Positions 1 to 8,725 are shown, counted from the first letter of the stretch. The stretch is DNA of 64,000 nucleotides from Inediibacterium massiliense (GCF_001282725.1 NZ_LN876584.1:63122-127121), one strand, 5' to 3'. Notes: generated by a model not told the origin, from the sequence alone. Numbers and translations are program-made.

Positions 1-16
1 AAAGGAGAGTGTGTAT

Positions 17-1435
17 ATGCTAGATTTTTTAAACCAAATAATAGGTACACTAAACACATGGCTGTGGTCGTATATCCTTATTGTCCTACTCATTTCTTTA
101 GGTCTTTATTTTACTGTTCGGTCTAATTTTGTTCAATTTCGATTTTTTGGAGAAATGTTTAAACTTTTAACTGAAGGTGCTACAGATGCATTAGGACAAA
201 AAAAGAAAGATGGAGTCTCATCTTTTCAAGCCTTTTGTATTAGTACTGCTTCTCGTGTTGGAACGGGTAACTTAGCAGGAGTTGCTATTGCAGTGTCTTT
301 AGGAGGTCCTGGGGCTGTATTCTGGATGTGGATTATAGCACTTATTGGAGCAGGCTCTAGTTTTGTAGAAAGTACCCTTGCTCAAATTTATAAAGTACCT
401 GATAAACATGGTTACCGTGGTGGTCCTGCTTATTATATGGAAAAAGCTTTGAATATGAGATGGATGGGAATCATCTTTTCTATATTAATTTCTATCTCCT
501 TTGGACTCGTATTTAATTCTGTGCAAGCAAATACCATTACTTTTGCTTTTGAACAGGCTTTTAGTATTAATAGATTATATATAGGAATCATTATCGCAGT
601 ATGTACTGCTTTAATCATATTTGGAGGAATCAAGAGAATTGCAACAGTTGTAGAGATGATTGTTCCTGTAATGGCAATCGCTTATGTATTGGTTGCTGTA
701 TTTGTTTTGATTAAAAATGTTACCCTTATTCCGTCCTTATTTTCTTTAATTATCGGTAGTGCTTTTGGAGTCAAACAAGCTGTAGCAGGAGGAGTAGGAG
801 CAGCTCTTATGCAAGGAATTAGAAGAGGACTTTTCTCTAATGAAGCTGGAATGGGAAGTGCACCAAATGCTGCTGCAACTGCTGAAGTAAGCCATCCTGT
901 AAAACAAGGATTGATCCAAACATTAGGAGTATTTACAGATACTCTTTTAATCTGTAGTGCAACTGCATTTATAGTAATTTTATCAGGAGCATATAAGCTT
1001 ACAGATGTAGAAGGTATTCAGCTTACTCAAATGGCTTTAAGCTCAGAGGTAGGAGCTTGGGCAAATACTTTTGTAGCTGTCTGTATTTTATTATTTGCAT
1101 TTAGTTCTATTGTTGGAAACTATTATTACGGAGAATCTAATATTGAATTTATAAATGGAAACAAAGCTTGGTTATTTGGATATAGAGTTTTGGTAGTTCT
1201 TATGGTTCTTTTTGGATCTGTTTCAAAAATAGCAATTGTTTGGGATATGGCCGATTTATTTATGGGACTTATGGCAATCATAAACTTAATTGCTATATCT
1301 ATGCTTGGAAAAATTGCTTTTGCAGCTTTAAAAGATTATACAAAGCAGAAAAAAGAAGGAAAAGATCCCGTATTTCATGTAAGTCATATTCCTGGCCTTA
1401 AAAACGTTGAATGCTGGGGAAAAATAGAAGATTAA
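17..1435 (+). CDS. Sodium:alanine/glycine symporter (AGCS family)
   Basis: Predicted inner-membrane secondary transporter of 472 residues that brings in alanine, glycine or a related amino acid with sodium. The protein is strongly hydrophobic with about 10-11 membrane segments. It carries AGCS hallmarks: a conserved stretch near residues 75-100 (STASRVGTGNLAGVA), GGPGAVFWMW, and RRGLFSNEAGMGSAPNAAAT near residue 275. Length fits the family. The ATG at 17 is preferred over the in-frame GTG at 11 because AAAGGAG at 1-7 is well spaced for the ATG only. A strong terminator follows, so the gene ends its transcript. The promoter lies outside the window. Substrate is inferred from family and is not proven. 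Confidence 0.9.
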   Translation: MLDFLNQIIGTLNTWLWSYILIVLLISLGLYFTVRSNFVQFRFFGEMFKLLTEGATDALGQKKKDGVSSFQAFCISTASRVGTGNLAGVAIAVSLGGPGAVFWMWIIALIGAGSSFVESTLAQIYKVPDKHGYRGGPAYYMEKALNMRWMGIIFSILISISFGLVFNSVQANTITFAFEQAFSINRLYIGIIIAVCTALIIFGGIKRIATVVEMIVPVMAIAYVLVAVFVLIKNVTLIPSLFSLIIGSAFGVKQAVAGGVGAALMQGIRRGLFSNEAGMGSAPNAAATAEVSHPVKQGLIQTLGVFTDTLLICSATAFIVILSGAYKLTDVEGIQLTQMALSSEVGAWANTFVAVCILLFAFSSIVGNYYYGESNIEFINGNKAWLFGYRVLVVLMVLFGSVSKIAIVWDMADLFMGLMAIINLIAISMLGKIAFAALKDYTKQKKEGKDPVFHVSHIPGLKNVECWGKIED

Positions 1436-1472
1436 AAAATTCCCATGTTGCTAGCAACATGGGAATTTTTTA
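1433..1472 (+). terminator. Rho-independent terminator after the symporter
   Basis: A perfect inverted repeat (TCCCATGTTG / CAACATGGGA with a CTAG centre) is flanked by an A run and a T run directly after the stop codon, so it can work in both directions. Confidence 0.9.
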
Positions 1473-1539
1473 ATCTTTAGGAAATTATATCAATGAATAG
1501 ATTGTGGATAACTTTAGAAAGTTAAATTTTCATCAAATT

Positions 1540-1620
1540 TTAAGCAACGGAAATTCTAAATGAAATGAAAGAATTTCGTTGGCGCCATGAGCAGTTCCGA
1601 TAGGAACATGCGAATTTTTT
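1540..1620 (+). ncRNA. Repeated structured RNA-like element, copy A
   Basis: Short element seen again at 9555-9650. It has a stem CAACG-G-AAATTCT paired with AGAATTT-CGTTG (one unpaired G), then GGCGCCATGAGC, then a small hairpin (GTTCC-GATA-GGAAC) and a T-rich run. Copy B keeps the pairing with different bases, which suggests a selected RNA fold. No gene starts downstream on this strand, since the next gene converges from the right, so it looks more like a small RNA or mobile repeat than a leader. I cannot match it to a known RNA family. Confidence 0.35.
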
Positions 1621-2723
1621 TATCTATATACTTTACTTACAGAATTAGAACCACTTAAATATAACATAGGTGGATAATACATATGAAAATCTATTACATC
1701 TCCAATTTTTATATCTTCTTTACAATCATGAATATCTACAATTAAATGATCACTACTACTTCCTACAATTTTAACTCCCTCCATTTGAGGAATCAATTTA
1801 TCATCAAGAGCAAAATCTTGTTTTCCTACGGCAAGTAATGCTCTTTTTCTTATTCCATGATCTTCATAAGTAGGAGCTCTTCCAAAAGCATCAATGAAAA
1901 TTTCTCCAATAGGATGAGTAGGTTTATTTTTCACTTCTACAACTTGCGCTTTTAAAACAAACGTGTCTTGGTGAAATGGACTCATATCATAGCCCCAAAA
2001 TTCATCTAAATCTTTAGCAAGTAATATTCCTTCTCCTAATCTTAGATTGTTTATTTTTTTAGGCATATGTCCATCTAATAAAAGAGGAATAGAACTTGTT
2101 GCTCCTCCAGATATGATCTCTAAAGGTCTATTGATTTTTTCTTCAATTTTTTCAGCCAACATACAAAGCTTGCCTAAATTATCTTTTGTAGGCTTAATAG
2201 ATCCATAACAGCCTAAATTTGTTCCTATACCTCCTAATTCTACATGTTGAAGTTTTTCCTCTATATATGTTGCCAATTCTATTAATTCTTCTTCTTCAAA
2301 AACTCCTTCTCTTAAATCTCCTAAATCAAACATCAACACGACTTTGTGATTTTTGTTTTGTTTTTTACATTCTTCTTCTATTCGATCTATAGTTTCTTTT
2401 TCTGAATTCAAACTAATATCCACATATTGTACTAATTCCTCAATTTCACTCATCATAGGAATTCTGATAAGCATCATAGGAATTTTAATTCCATATTCTT
2501 TTAAACTTATAATTTGATCCATACGGGAATCTGCTATATACTTGCATCCTGCCTCTACAAATTGATCTACTACTTTTGGAAGTCCATTAAATCCTTTTAC
2601 AACTCCTGCTACTTCTATACCTTTTTCATTGCAAAGGTCTACCATGTATTTTACATTGTCATAAATCTTTTTTGTGTGTATTTCAAGCATAGGATATTTT
2701 ACAGTTTCTACTATCGCTTGCAT
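1620..2723 (-). CDS. orr: Alanine/ornithine racemase-like PLP enzyme
   Basis: Predicted cytoplasmic PLP-dependent amino-acid racemase, 367 residues, with the alanine-racemase N-terminal barrel. The PLP lysine is probably in VVKGFNG near residue 35; GGATSS and NNLRLGEG fit the phosphate-binding part of the fold. The sequence resembles the clostridial ornithine racemase/YhfX-like group more than canonical Alr, so ornithine is a reasonable substrate guess but not shown. The start chosen is the ATG at 2723, preceded by AAAGGGGG; a longer reading frame would begin at 2765. It lies just downstream of a MocR regulator gene, with GGTTGG-type repeats in the gap. Confidence 0.8.
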   Translation of the reverse strand: MQAIVETVKYPMLEIHTKKIYDNVKYMVDLCNEKGIEVAGVVKGFNGLPKVVDQFVEAGCKYIADSRMDQIISLKEYGIKIPMMLIRIPMMSEIEELVQYVDISLNSEKETIDRIEEECKKQNKNHKVVLMFDLGDLREGVFEEEELIELATYIEEKLQHVELGGIGTNLGCYGSIKPTKDNLGKLCMLAEKIEEKINRPLEIISGGATSSIPLLLDGHMPKKINNLRLGEGILLAKDLDEFWGYDMSPFHQDTFVLKAQVVEVKNKPTHPIGEIFIDAFGRAPTYEDHGIRKRALLAVGKQDFALDDKLIPQMEGVKIVGSSSDHLIVDIHDCKEDIKIGDVIDFHMYYPPMLYLSGSNSVSKVYR

Positions 2724-2811
2724 ATTGCTACATCCCCCTTTATAAAATCTTGCTTTAGGAAACAAAACGTTTTCCTTCTTATTTCTTTAAATTTTGTTTT
2801 TTCTTAATATT

Positions 2812-2869
2812 ATTATAATACATGTTTATTTATTCCCCTCCATCCATATTGGACAATTGATACCCAACC
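2812..2869 (-). promoter_or_regulatory. Promoter with GGNTGG direct repeats before the racemase gene
   Basis: On the minus strand a TATAAT -10 (2812-2817) is preceded by 17 bp and a poor -35 (GAGGGG). GGATGG overlaps the -35 and GGTTGG lies 24 bp further upstream (2864-2869). The same geometry occurs before the lysE-like gene. Direct repeats abutting a weak -35 are typical of promoters activated by MocR/PdxR-type regulators. Confidence 0.5.
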
Positions 2870-2877
2870 AAAAGTAT

Positions 2878-2912
2878 AAAAAAAGCAACCATATTTAAAT
2901 ATGATTGCTTTT
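2878..2912 (-). terminator. Terminator of the ogt-glycosylase-MocR transcript
   Basis: Hairpin with arms AAGCAA...ATATTT and AAATAT...TTGCTT, followed on the minus strand by a T run. It begins inside the last codons of the MocR gene. Confidence 0.75.
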
Positions 2913-4343
2913 CATTCTATGAATTAATTGAGAAAGCTTTACAAGACCTGTCTTTAGCTCTTCAATAGATGCATAGGAGTAAGATATTCTCAAATAAGGA
3001 TTTTGTTCTACATCATATATATATCCTGGATACAGTAAAATTCCAATTTTGCATGATTCATCAAATAGTTTATACATATTGATTGGATCTTTTAAACGAA
3101 GCCAAACATAATAACCTCCCTTAGGAATTTCCCATGTAGCCAAAGAATAAAAATGTTTTTTTAAAATTTCCAAGGCAATATCTCTTCTTATGGCTAGTTC
3201 TTTTCTCAAAAACAAAAGATGTTCCTTATAAAGTCCTGTCTCAAGCCACTTTCCTACTGTAAATTGGGCTAAAGAGCTTGATCCATAATCTGATTGCATC
3301 TTCATATCTGCCAAATGATCAATCACAGGTTCTGGTCCTACAATCCATCCAATCCTAAGTCCAGGACTTAAAGTTTTGGATACACTTCCTACATAAAGAA
3401 CCAGTCCATGTGTATCTAAGCTCTTTAATGGGATAGGCGGCTTTTCATCAATCCACAATTCTCGATACACATCATCTTCAATGATTGGAATTTTTTCCTT
3501 CTGACAAACCTCCATAAGTTGTTTTCTTCTTCTTTGAGACATAACAATTCCTGTTGGATTTTGAAAATTAGGGATCGTATATAAAATGGATGATTTATGC
3601 TTTCTTATATATTTAGGAATAAGACTGGCTTTGATTCCTTCTTCATCCATAGGTATTCCAAACCTCTTCATTCCTACAGATTGTAAAATTTGAAGAGAGT
3701 AAAGATAAGAGGGTTTCTCTAAAAATACACTAGATCCTGGTTGCAAAATTCCCATGGCAATCAATTGAATCGCCTGAAGTGCTCCTGAAACAATAAGTAT
3801 ACAAGAAGGAGATACACAGATTCCATAGGTTTTTAAATACTTACTAATTTGTTCTCTTAAATAATACATTCCTTTTGGTTCTTCATATCCAAGATTTTTC
3901 ATTCCTTTAGCTACTTCATTTAAAATAATAGACATTTTATTTGTTGGAAACAAACTTGGTGATGCCTCTCCAGTACTAAGTCGAATCATATTGTTTTCAA
4001 ATTCCAGCTCATTAATTTGTTTGATGGTCTTAAAATTTGGAATATAAATTCCTTCTTCAATATATGCTTGCCAATTGGGTTGAATGATAGAAGGAAGTCC
4101 ATCTCTTATAATTTTCGTTCCACCTTTTCCCCGTCCCTCTATAATACCTTCTGCTTTTAATTCATCCATAGCTGCAACAATGGTACTTCTATTGACTTCA
4201 AATAGATCTGCAAGTTCTCTTTGAGAAGGAAGAACCATTCCGATGACCCATTCCCCCTCTCGAATCTTTCCTTTTACATAATCTACAATTTGCATATATA
4301 AAGGTTGTGTATCTTTTCTATGGGGTTTCCAATCAATGTCCAT
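2895..4343 (-). CDS. MocR-family regulator (GntR wHTH + aminotransferase domain), copy 1
   Basis: Transcription factor of 482 residues. An N-terminal GntR-type winged helix (residues ~8-75, QPLYMQIVDYVKGKIREGEW, PSQRELADLFEVNRSTI) is fused to a fold-type I aminotransferase-like domain. SVSKTLSPGLRIGW contains the expected PLP lysine, and NFQNPTG and EDDVYREL are further aminotransferase motifs. MocR proteins bind direct repeats and usually respond to PLP or an amino-acid adduct. The ATG at 4343 has AAGGAGG 5 bp upstream. It is the last gene of an operon with ogt and the glycosylase and sits immediately upstream of the racemase promoter, its likely target. A paralogue lies at 7102-8553. Confidence 0.9.
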   Translation of the reverse strand: MDIDWKPHRKDTQPLYMQIVDYVKGKIREGEWVIGMVLPSQRELADLFEVNRSTIVAAMDELKAEGIIEGRGKGGTKIIRDGLPSIIQPNWQAYIEEGIYIPNFKTIKQINELEFENNMIRLSTGEASPSLFPTNKMSIILNEVAKGMKNLGYEEPKGMYYLREQISKYLKTYGICVSPSCILIVSGALQAIQLIAMGILQPGSSVFLEKPSYLYSLQILQSVGMKRFGIPMDEEGIKASLIPKYIRKHKSSILYTIPNFQNPTGIVMSQRRRKQLMEVCQKEKIPIIEDDVYRELWIDEKPPIPLKSLDTHGLVLYVGSVSKTLSPGLRIGWIVGPEPVIDHLADMKMQSDYGSSSLAQFTVGKWLETGLYKEHLLFLRKELAIRRDIALEILKKHFYSLATWEIPKGGYYVWLRLKDPINMYKLFDESCKIGILLYPGYIYDVEQNPYLRISYSYASIEELKTGLVKLSQLIHRMKSNHI

Positions 4344-4353
4344 AAAATCCTCC

Positions 4354-4944
4354 TTATTTTTTAGATACAAATGGATTTTCCTTTATATAAAATCTCCAAA
4401 GCTTGTCCTTATATTCCTCTGCATAATCTATATTGATTCTCTTTGCAGAAACTATTTCTACTTTTTCATGATTATCTTTTATATAAAGCTCATCTTTCGC
4501 TACCATATCGTATCCATTGAGTTCTTTTGTAATATTTAAAGCATCACAAAGCTTTCCTGGTCCATTTGTTAGATCCTTTAAATGTTTAGACTTTATTTTT
4601 CTATTTTCTTTTAATATTTCAAATTCATTTAAAGGCTCTACCCCTCTTATGAGCACTGCTTGAGGTTCATCTTTATTGGCAGCTACAATATTTAAACAAT
4701 AATACATTCCATAAATCATATAGATATAAGCATGTCCACCCCTCCAAAACATCACTTCTGTTCTTTTTGTTCTTTTGTTGTTATATGCATGACATCCTTT
4801 ATCTAGTGGTCCTATATAGCTTTCCGTCTCTACAATTTTGCATTCAATGAAATGGTTGTCAATTTTTCTTACTAATATTTTTCCTAAAAGATCTTTTGCC
4901 AAAATCAATGCATCTTTTCTATAAAAGCTTTCATCTAACTTCAA
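4354..4944 (-). CDS. DNA-3-methyladenine glycosylase (AAG/MPG type)
   Basis: Base-excision repair enzyme that removes alkylated purines from DNA; 196 residues, the usual length of the bacterial AAG family. Recognisable parts are the N-terminal LAKDLLGKILVR, IVETESYIGPLDKGCHAY (with the catalytic glutamate of the family), MFWRGGHAYIYMIYGMYYCLN and the C-terminal LTNGPGKLCDALNI. The start is a TTG at 4944 with AGGAGG 7 bp before it. Spacing is 11 bp from ogt upstream and 10 bp to the MocR gene downstream, so the three are almost certainly one transcript. Pairing with ogt makes this an alkylation-repair unit. Confidence 0.92.
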   Translation of the reverse strand: MKLDESFYRKDALILAKDLLGKILVRKIDNHFIECKIVETESYIGPLDKGCHAYNNKRTKRTEVMFWRGGHAYIYMIYGMYYCLNIVAANKDEPQAVLIRGVEPLNEFEILKENRKIKSKHLKDLTNGPGKLCDALNITKELNGYDMVAKDELYIKDNHEKVEIVSAKRINIDYAEEYKDKLWRFYIKENPFVSKK

Positions 4945-4955
4945 AGTACTACCTC

Positions 4956-5414
4956 CTAAAATCTTTTTTCATGTTCAATCAACCATTTTTTTCTCCAAAG
5001 GCCCCCTCCATATCCAGTAAGCTTTCCATCCTTTCCAATCACTCTATGACAAGGAATCATAATGCTTATATTATTTTTATGATTTGCTCCTCCTACAGCT
5101 CTTACGGCTTTTTCATTTCCTATATTTTTTGCCAATTCTTGATAAGATATAGTCTTTCCATAGGGTATTTCTAATAATTCATTCCATACTCTTTTTTGAA
5201 AATCCGTACCTTCTAAATAAAAATTGATATGAAAATCTTTTCTTACCCCATTAAAATATTCATCTAATTGCATATATGCATTCTCTACTATTTCAATACC
5301 CTCTTTGGACTCTTTCTTCTCCTCTACAAAATGAACAGATAGGATATATTCTTCTGTTCCTATAATCTCTATGATTCCAATAGGAGAATCATAATATTTT
5401 ATATATCTTTTCAA
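4956..5414 (-). CDS. ogt: Methylated-DNA-protein-cysteine methyltransferase
   Basis: Suicide repair protein that moves the methyl group from O6-methylguanine to its own cysteine; 152 residues. The active-site motif is IPCHRVIG, preceded by the RAVGGANHKNN helix, with the GTDFQKRVWNELLEIPYGKT DNA-binding helix earlier. It lacks an N-terminal Ada domain, so it is the stand-alone Ogt/MGMT form. The start is probably a TTG at 5414 with AAGGGTG upstream. First gene of the ogt-glycosylase-MocR operon. The MocR regulator in the same transcript is not obviously a repair gene, so the link may only be co-transcription. Confidence 0.93.
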   Translation of the reverse strand: MKRYIKYYDSPIGIIEIIGTEEYILSVHFVEEKKESKEGIEIVENAYMQLDEYFNGVRKDFHINFYLEGTDFQKRVWNELLEIPYGKTISYQELAKNIGNEKAVRAVGGANHKNNISIMIPCHRVIGKDGKLTGYGGGLWRKKWLIEHEKRF

Positions 5415-5492
5415 ATCACATTCACCCTTTTTGCTTTATTGTATCATAAGGATTTCATGTGAAACAATAAAAGAGCAACCTAAAGTCGCTCT

Positions 5493-6362
5493 TTATATTT
5501 CATATATTTTCTTTTGAATTTTTTCTGCACTTCCCCCTACTTTTACCTCTGTAATCTCTTGATTCTCCGTCATAAGACTTCCCCTTATTTCTGATGGTTG
5601 ATTCATAGAGTAGCCTTGTTCAAATATCATATCTTGTGCCTTTTCTTCATTTACCTTTTTATATTTGAAAAGATAAGCACTCAAAGCTCCATTGGAAGTA
5701 CCTGTAGCAGATTCTTCTAAAATATCATATAAAGGTGCAAAGTTTCTACAATGGGCAGTGCTATCTAATTTTGTTTCTAATGTAAATACATGATATCCTA
5801 CCACATTATATTTTTTACTTACTTCTGTTATTTTATCAAAATCAGGTTTCATATGAGTGAGAGTATTTAAATTCTTTACTGGAATTAAAATATCCTTAAG
5901 TCCTGTAGATACAATTTGTATAGGAAGATCCTCTACAATATCCTCTTCTTTTATATTTAAAGAATCTACAATTTCTTTTTTATCAATAATCTCTAAAAAC
6001 TGTGGAAGAGCTTGATTCATCAAAATATTATTATTTTCTTTTATTTCAATATCTAGTACCCCTGCCTTTGTCTCTTGTTTATATTTTCCTAAACTTACAA
6101 TACCTTCTTTTAATAATACAAAGAAAGTTGCAATGGTAGCATGACCACATAAATCTACTTCTTCACTAGGAGTGAAAAATCTTACCTTAAAATCTGCTTG
6201 ATCAGATTTTTGAACAAAAGCAGTTTCAGAAAATCCAACCTTCTTAGCAATCTTTTGCATCATCTCTTCTGATAGATCATCTGCATCTATTACTACTCCG
6301 GCAGGATTTCCTCCATTCTCTGTCTTTCCAAAAGCATTTAATGTATATACCTCTACTTTCAT
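5493..6362 (-). CDS. PhzF-family isomerase/epimerase-like protein
   Basis: Cytoplasmic protein of 289 residues with the PhzF fold (two diaminopimelate-epimerase-like halves). Family features are the N-terminal NAFGKTENGGNPAGVV, GFSETAFV with the conserved glutamate, RFFTPSEEVDLCGHATIAT in the first half and ESATGTSNGALSAYL in the second. Most members have unknown substrates. Here it is 30 bp downstream of a LysE-type exporter and shares its transcript, which suggests a role in amino-acid or amine detoxification, by inference only. AAAGGAGG precedes the ATG. A hairpin at 5470-5493 overlapping the stop codon is the probable terminator. Confidence 0.9.
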   Translation of the reverse strand: MKVEVYTLNAFGKTENGGNPAGVVIDADDLSEEMMQKIAKKVGFSETAFVQKSDQADFKVRFFTPSEEVDLCGHATIATFFVLLKEGIVSLGKYKQETKAGVLDIEIKENNNILMNQALPQFLEIIDKKEIVDSLNIKEEDIVEDLPIQIVSTGLKDILIPVKNLNTLTHMKPDFDKITEVSKKYNVVGYHVFTLETKLDSTAHCRNFAPLYDILEESATGTSNGALSAYLFKYKKVNEEKAQDMIFEQGYSMNQPSEIRGSLMTENQEITEVKVGGSAEKIQKKIYEI

Positions 6363-6392
6363 TTTTTTCCTCCTTTATATAGAATATAAAAA

Positions 6393-7007
6393 CTATATAA
6401 CCATTTGAATAAAAGTATACAAAAGTTTTCCTCCATAGTAAATGATTACTGCTCCACAAATTATATTGATCCAATGAAGAACTTTAGCATTGATAGCATT
6501 TCTAAACATAGATACTATGGTAGTAATTCCCATAAACCATGAAAAGGATGCCAAACATACTCCAATAATAAACATACTTGATGCATCAGTAGGTAAAGAT
6601 GCTCTAAATCCTCCAAATAATAAAGATCCATCTATTAATGCTTGGGGATTCATCCAAGTCACTGTAAAACAAGCAATTACTACTTGCATCAGTGTTTTAT
6701 TTACATTTACTTCTTCTAGTTCTTCAGGCTTACTTTTGATTAATCCAATTCCTATATAAATAACTACTAAACTTCCAATCAAAAGAATGGCACCTCTTAA
6801 AATTTGAGATTTTTCCATTATAAGCCCCATACCAAAGAAACAAGTAAGCGCTAAAGAGATATCAAAAAAGATAGTAATCAAAGCTACTTGATAAGCCTTT
6901 ATTCTTTCTTGACTAATGGCACTATTAATCACATAAAGATTTTGCATTCCTATAGGTGCCACATAAGCAAGACCCAGCATAAATCCTTGTAATACATAAC
7001 GTAGCAT
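6393..7007 (-). CDS. LysE/ArgO-family amino-acid exporter
   Basis: Membrane protein of 204 residues with about six membrane segments, the normal size of LysE transporters, which export basic or other amino acids. The start MLRYVLQGFMLGLAYVAPIGMQNLYVI contains the family signature (APIGMQN), and WMNPQALIDGS is the second conserved block. AAAGGGGG precedes the ATG. It follows a MocR regulator gene on the same strand, and the gap contains two CCAACC/GGTTGG repeats positioned for activation of a promoter. It probably forms an operon with the PhzF gene. The exported compound is unknown. Confidence 0.9.
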   Translation of the reverse strand: MLRYVLQGFMLGLAYVAPIGMQNLYVINSAISQERIKAYQVALITIFFDISLALTCFFGMGLIMEKSQILRGAILLIGSLVVIYIGIGLIKSKPEELEEVNVNKTLMQVVIACFTVTWMNPQALIDGSLLFGGFRASLPTDASSMFIIGVCLASFSWFMGITTIVSMFRNAINAKVLHWINIICGAVIIYYGGKLLYTFIQMVI

Positions 7008-7039
7008 ATTTTTCTCCCCCTTTATTATTGTCTACCCTT

Positions 7040-7098
7040 ATTGTAAACAAAATAAAGGGAAATGTCTCCAACCAACTACACTTAAATTGTAACCAACC
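7040..7098 (-). promoter_or_regulatory. Promoter with GGTTGG direct repeats before lysE-like gene
   Basis: On the minus strand the -10 TACAAT (7040-7045) is 17 bp from a weak -35 (GAGACA) that overlaps GGTTGG at 7068-7073. A second GGTTGG is at 7093-7098, 25 bp upstream. The repeat-to--10 distance is identical to that at 2812-2869. Confidence 0.5.
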
Positions 7099-7101
7099 AA
7101 G

Positions 7102-8553
7102 TTACATTTTATCAATCAAATAAGCTAACTTCTCAATTCCCTTTTCTAAATCCTCTAAAGATGCATAGCTATATGAAATACGTATACTTTGATTGATAGA
7201 AAAATCATATACATAACCTGGATTAATCAATAGATTTTCTTTTGCAGCCAAGTCAAATAGCTTACTCATAGAAATTTTTTTCTTAAGCCTTAACCATATG
7301 TAAAATCCTCCTTTAGGAGTATTCCAATCAGCAATATGAGAAAAATTCTTTTTTAAAGCACAAATGGCTACGTCTCTTCTTTTTTTTAAGTTTTGTCTTA
7401 TTTCATAAACATGTTCTTGGTAAAGTCCACTACTAATCCATTCTGCTAATGCCCATTGGGATAAAGAACTGGATCCATAGTCTGTTTGCATCTTTATATC
7501 TCCCAACCTTTCCACTACAGGCTCAGGCCCTACTAACCAACCAATTCTAAGCCCTGGTGCCAAAGATTTTGAGATACTTCCTAAATATAAAACACTTCCA
7601 TCCTTATCCATTGATTTTAAAGGTATAGGAGGCATTTCATCTAACCAAAGCTCTCTATAGACATCATCTTCAATAATAGGAAGCCTCTCTTTTTTACATA
7701 ACTCAAGTAGCTTCTCTCTTCTATGCATAGGCATTACAATTCCTGTAGGATTGTGAAAAGTAGGAATGGTATACAATAAAGTAGTCGTTTTATGATTCCT
7801 ATTTTTTTGAATCTCATTTGGTTCAATTCCATATTGATCCATAGATAATCCTGTAAGCTTCATTCCTGCCGATTGAAAAACATGTAAAGATTTAATATAA
7901 GATGGTTTTTCTACAAATATAGTAGATCCTTCATGTAATATTCCAATAGATATAAGCTGTAAGGCTTGTAATGCACCAGAGGTAATTAAAATACAAGAAG
8001 GGCTGACATGAATATTATATTTTTTTAAATGTTCACTAATAACTTTTCTCAGTTCAAAAAGACCCTTTGGTCCTAAATATCCTAAAGAAGGAATAGTATC
8101 TGGAATATTTGTTAATACTTTTTTCATCTTATCTTTTGGAAATAGCTCTGGTGCTAATTCTCCTGTTCCAAGTCTGATCATATCCGGATCAAATTCTAAT
8201 TTATTAATCATCTGAATAGTTTGTTGATTTGGTCTATGGGTTCCTCCTTCAATATAATTCTTCCAATTTGGAGGAGATATGGATGCTAATAAAGACCAGG
8301 TATTATTTACAATTTCAGTTCCTCTTCCACTTTTTCCTTCAATAAGGCCCTCTGCCTTTAATTCATCTAATGCTTCTACAATGGTACTTCTATTGACTTG
8401 AAAAATTTCTGCAAGTTTTCTTTGAGTAGGTAATTTGCTTCCCATAGGCCAATCTCCACTTCTTATTTTTTCTTTAATATAATAGGTAATCTGCTTATAT
8501 AGAGGGTCAGAAGAAAATTTATCTGGTTTCCAATCAATAGTTAACAATCCCAT
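7102..8553 (-). CDS. MocR-family regulator, copy 2
   Basis: Second GntR-aminotransferase fusion regulator, about 481-483 residues, clearly paralogous to the one at 2895-4343 (shared DPLYKQITYYIKEKIRSGDW region, NRSTIVEALDELKAEG, SISKSLAPGLRIGW with the PLP lysine, and RISYSYASLEDLEKG at the C-terminus). Two starts are possible: the ATG at 8553 is only 2 bp from AAGGAG, while a TTG at 8547 has ideal spacing and gives an N-terminus matching copy 1, so I favour the TTG slightly. It lies upstream of the lysE-phzF operon, its likely target, and is divergent from the LUD gene. Confidence 0.9.
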   Translation of the reverse strand: MGLLTIDWKPDKFSSDPLYKQITYYIKEKIRSGDWPMGSKLPTQRKLAEIFQVNRSTIVEALDELKAEGLIEGKSGRGTEIVNNTWSLLASISPPNWKNYIEGGTHRPNQQTIQMINKLEFDPDMIRLGTGELAPELFPKDKMKKVLTNIPDTIPSLGYLGPKGLFELRKVISEHLKKYNIHVSPSCILITSGALQALQLISIGILHEGSTIFVEKPSYIKSLHVFQSAGMKLTGLSMDQYGIEPNEIQKNRNHKTTTLLYTIPTFHNPTGIVMPMHRREKLLELCKKERLPIIEDDVYRELWLDEMPPIPLKSMDKDGSVLYLGSISKSLAPGLRIGWLVGPEPVVERLGDIKMQTDYGSSSLSQWALAEWISSGLYQEHVYEIRQNLKKRRDVAICALKKNFSHIADWNTPKGGFYIWLRLKKKISMSKLFDLAAKENLLINPGYVYDFSINQSIRISYSYASLEDLEKGIEKLAYLIDKM

Positions 8554-8650
8554 CTCTCCTTACTTTATGTACTGAGTTTTCATTTATTTTTATATATCTA
8601 TTATAAAATAAAGTATTTATTTTTACCATGAAATGAATACTTTTATGAAA

Positions 8651-8679
8651 TTGATTTAGCATATGGTTCATGATACTAT
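8651..8679 (+). promoter_or_regulatory. Promoter of the LUD-domain gene
   Basis: TTGATT (8651-8656), a 17-bp spacer and TACTAT (8674-8679), about 45 bp before the GTG start. It lies in the 172-bp divergent region shared with MocR copy 2. Confidence 0.45.
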
Positions 8680-8725
8680 GAATGTATCTGAGAAATCAAA
8701 GTTCACTTTATAAGGGGGTACTCAT

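Noticed and set aside
1540-1620. Riboswitch controlling a downstream gene
   Set aside because: The structure and terminator look riboswitch-like, but the only gene next to it on the right is transcribed toward it, so nothing is controlled in cis.
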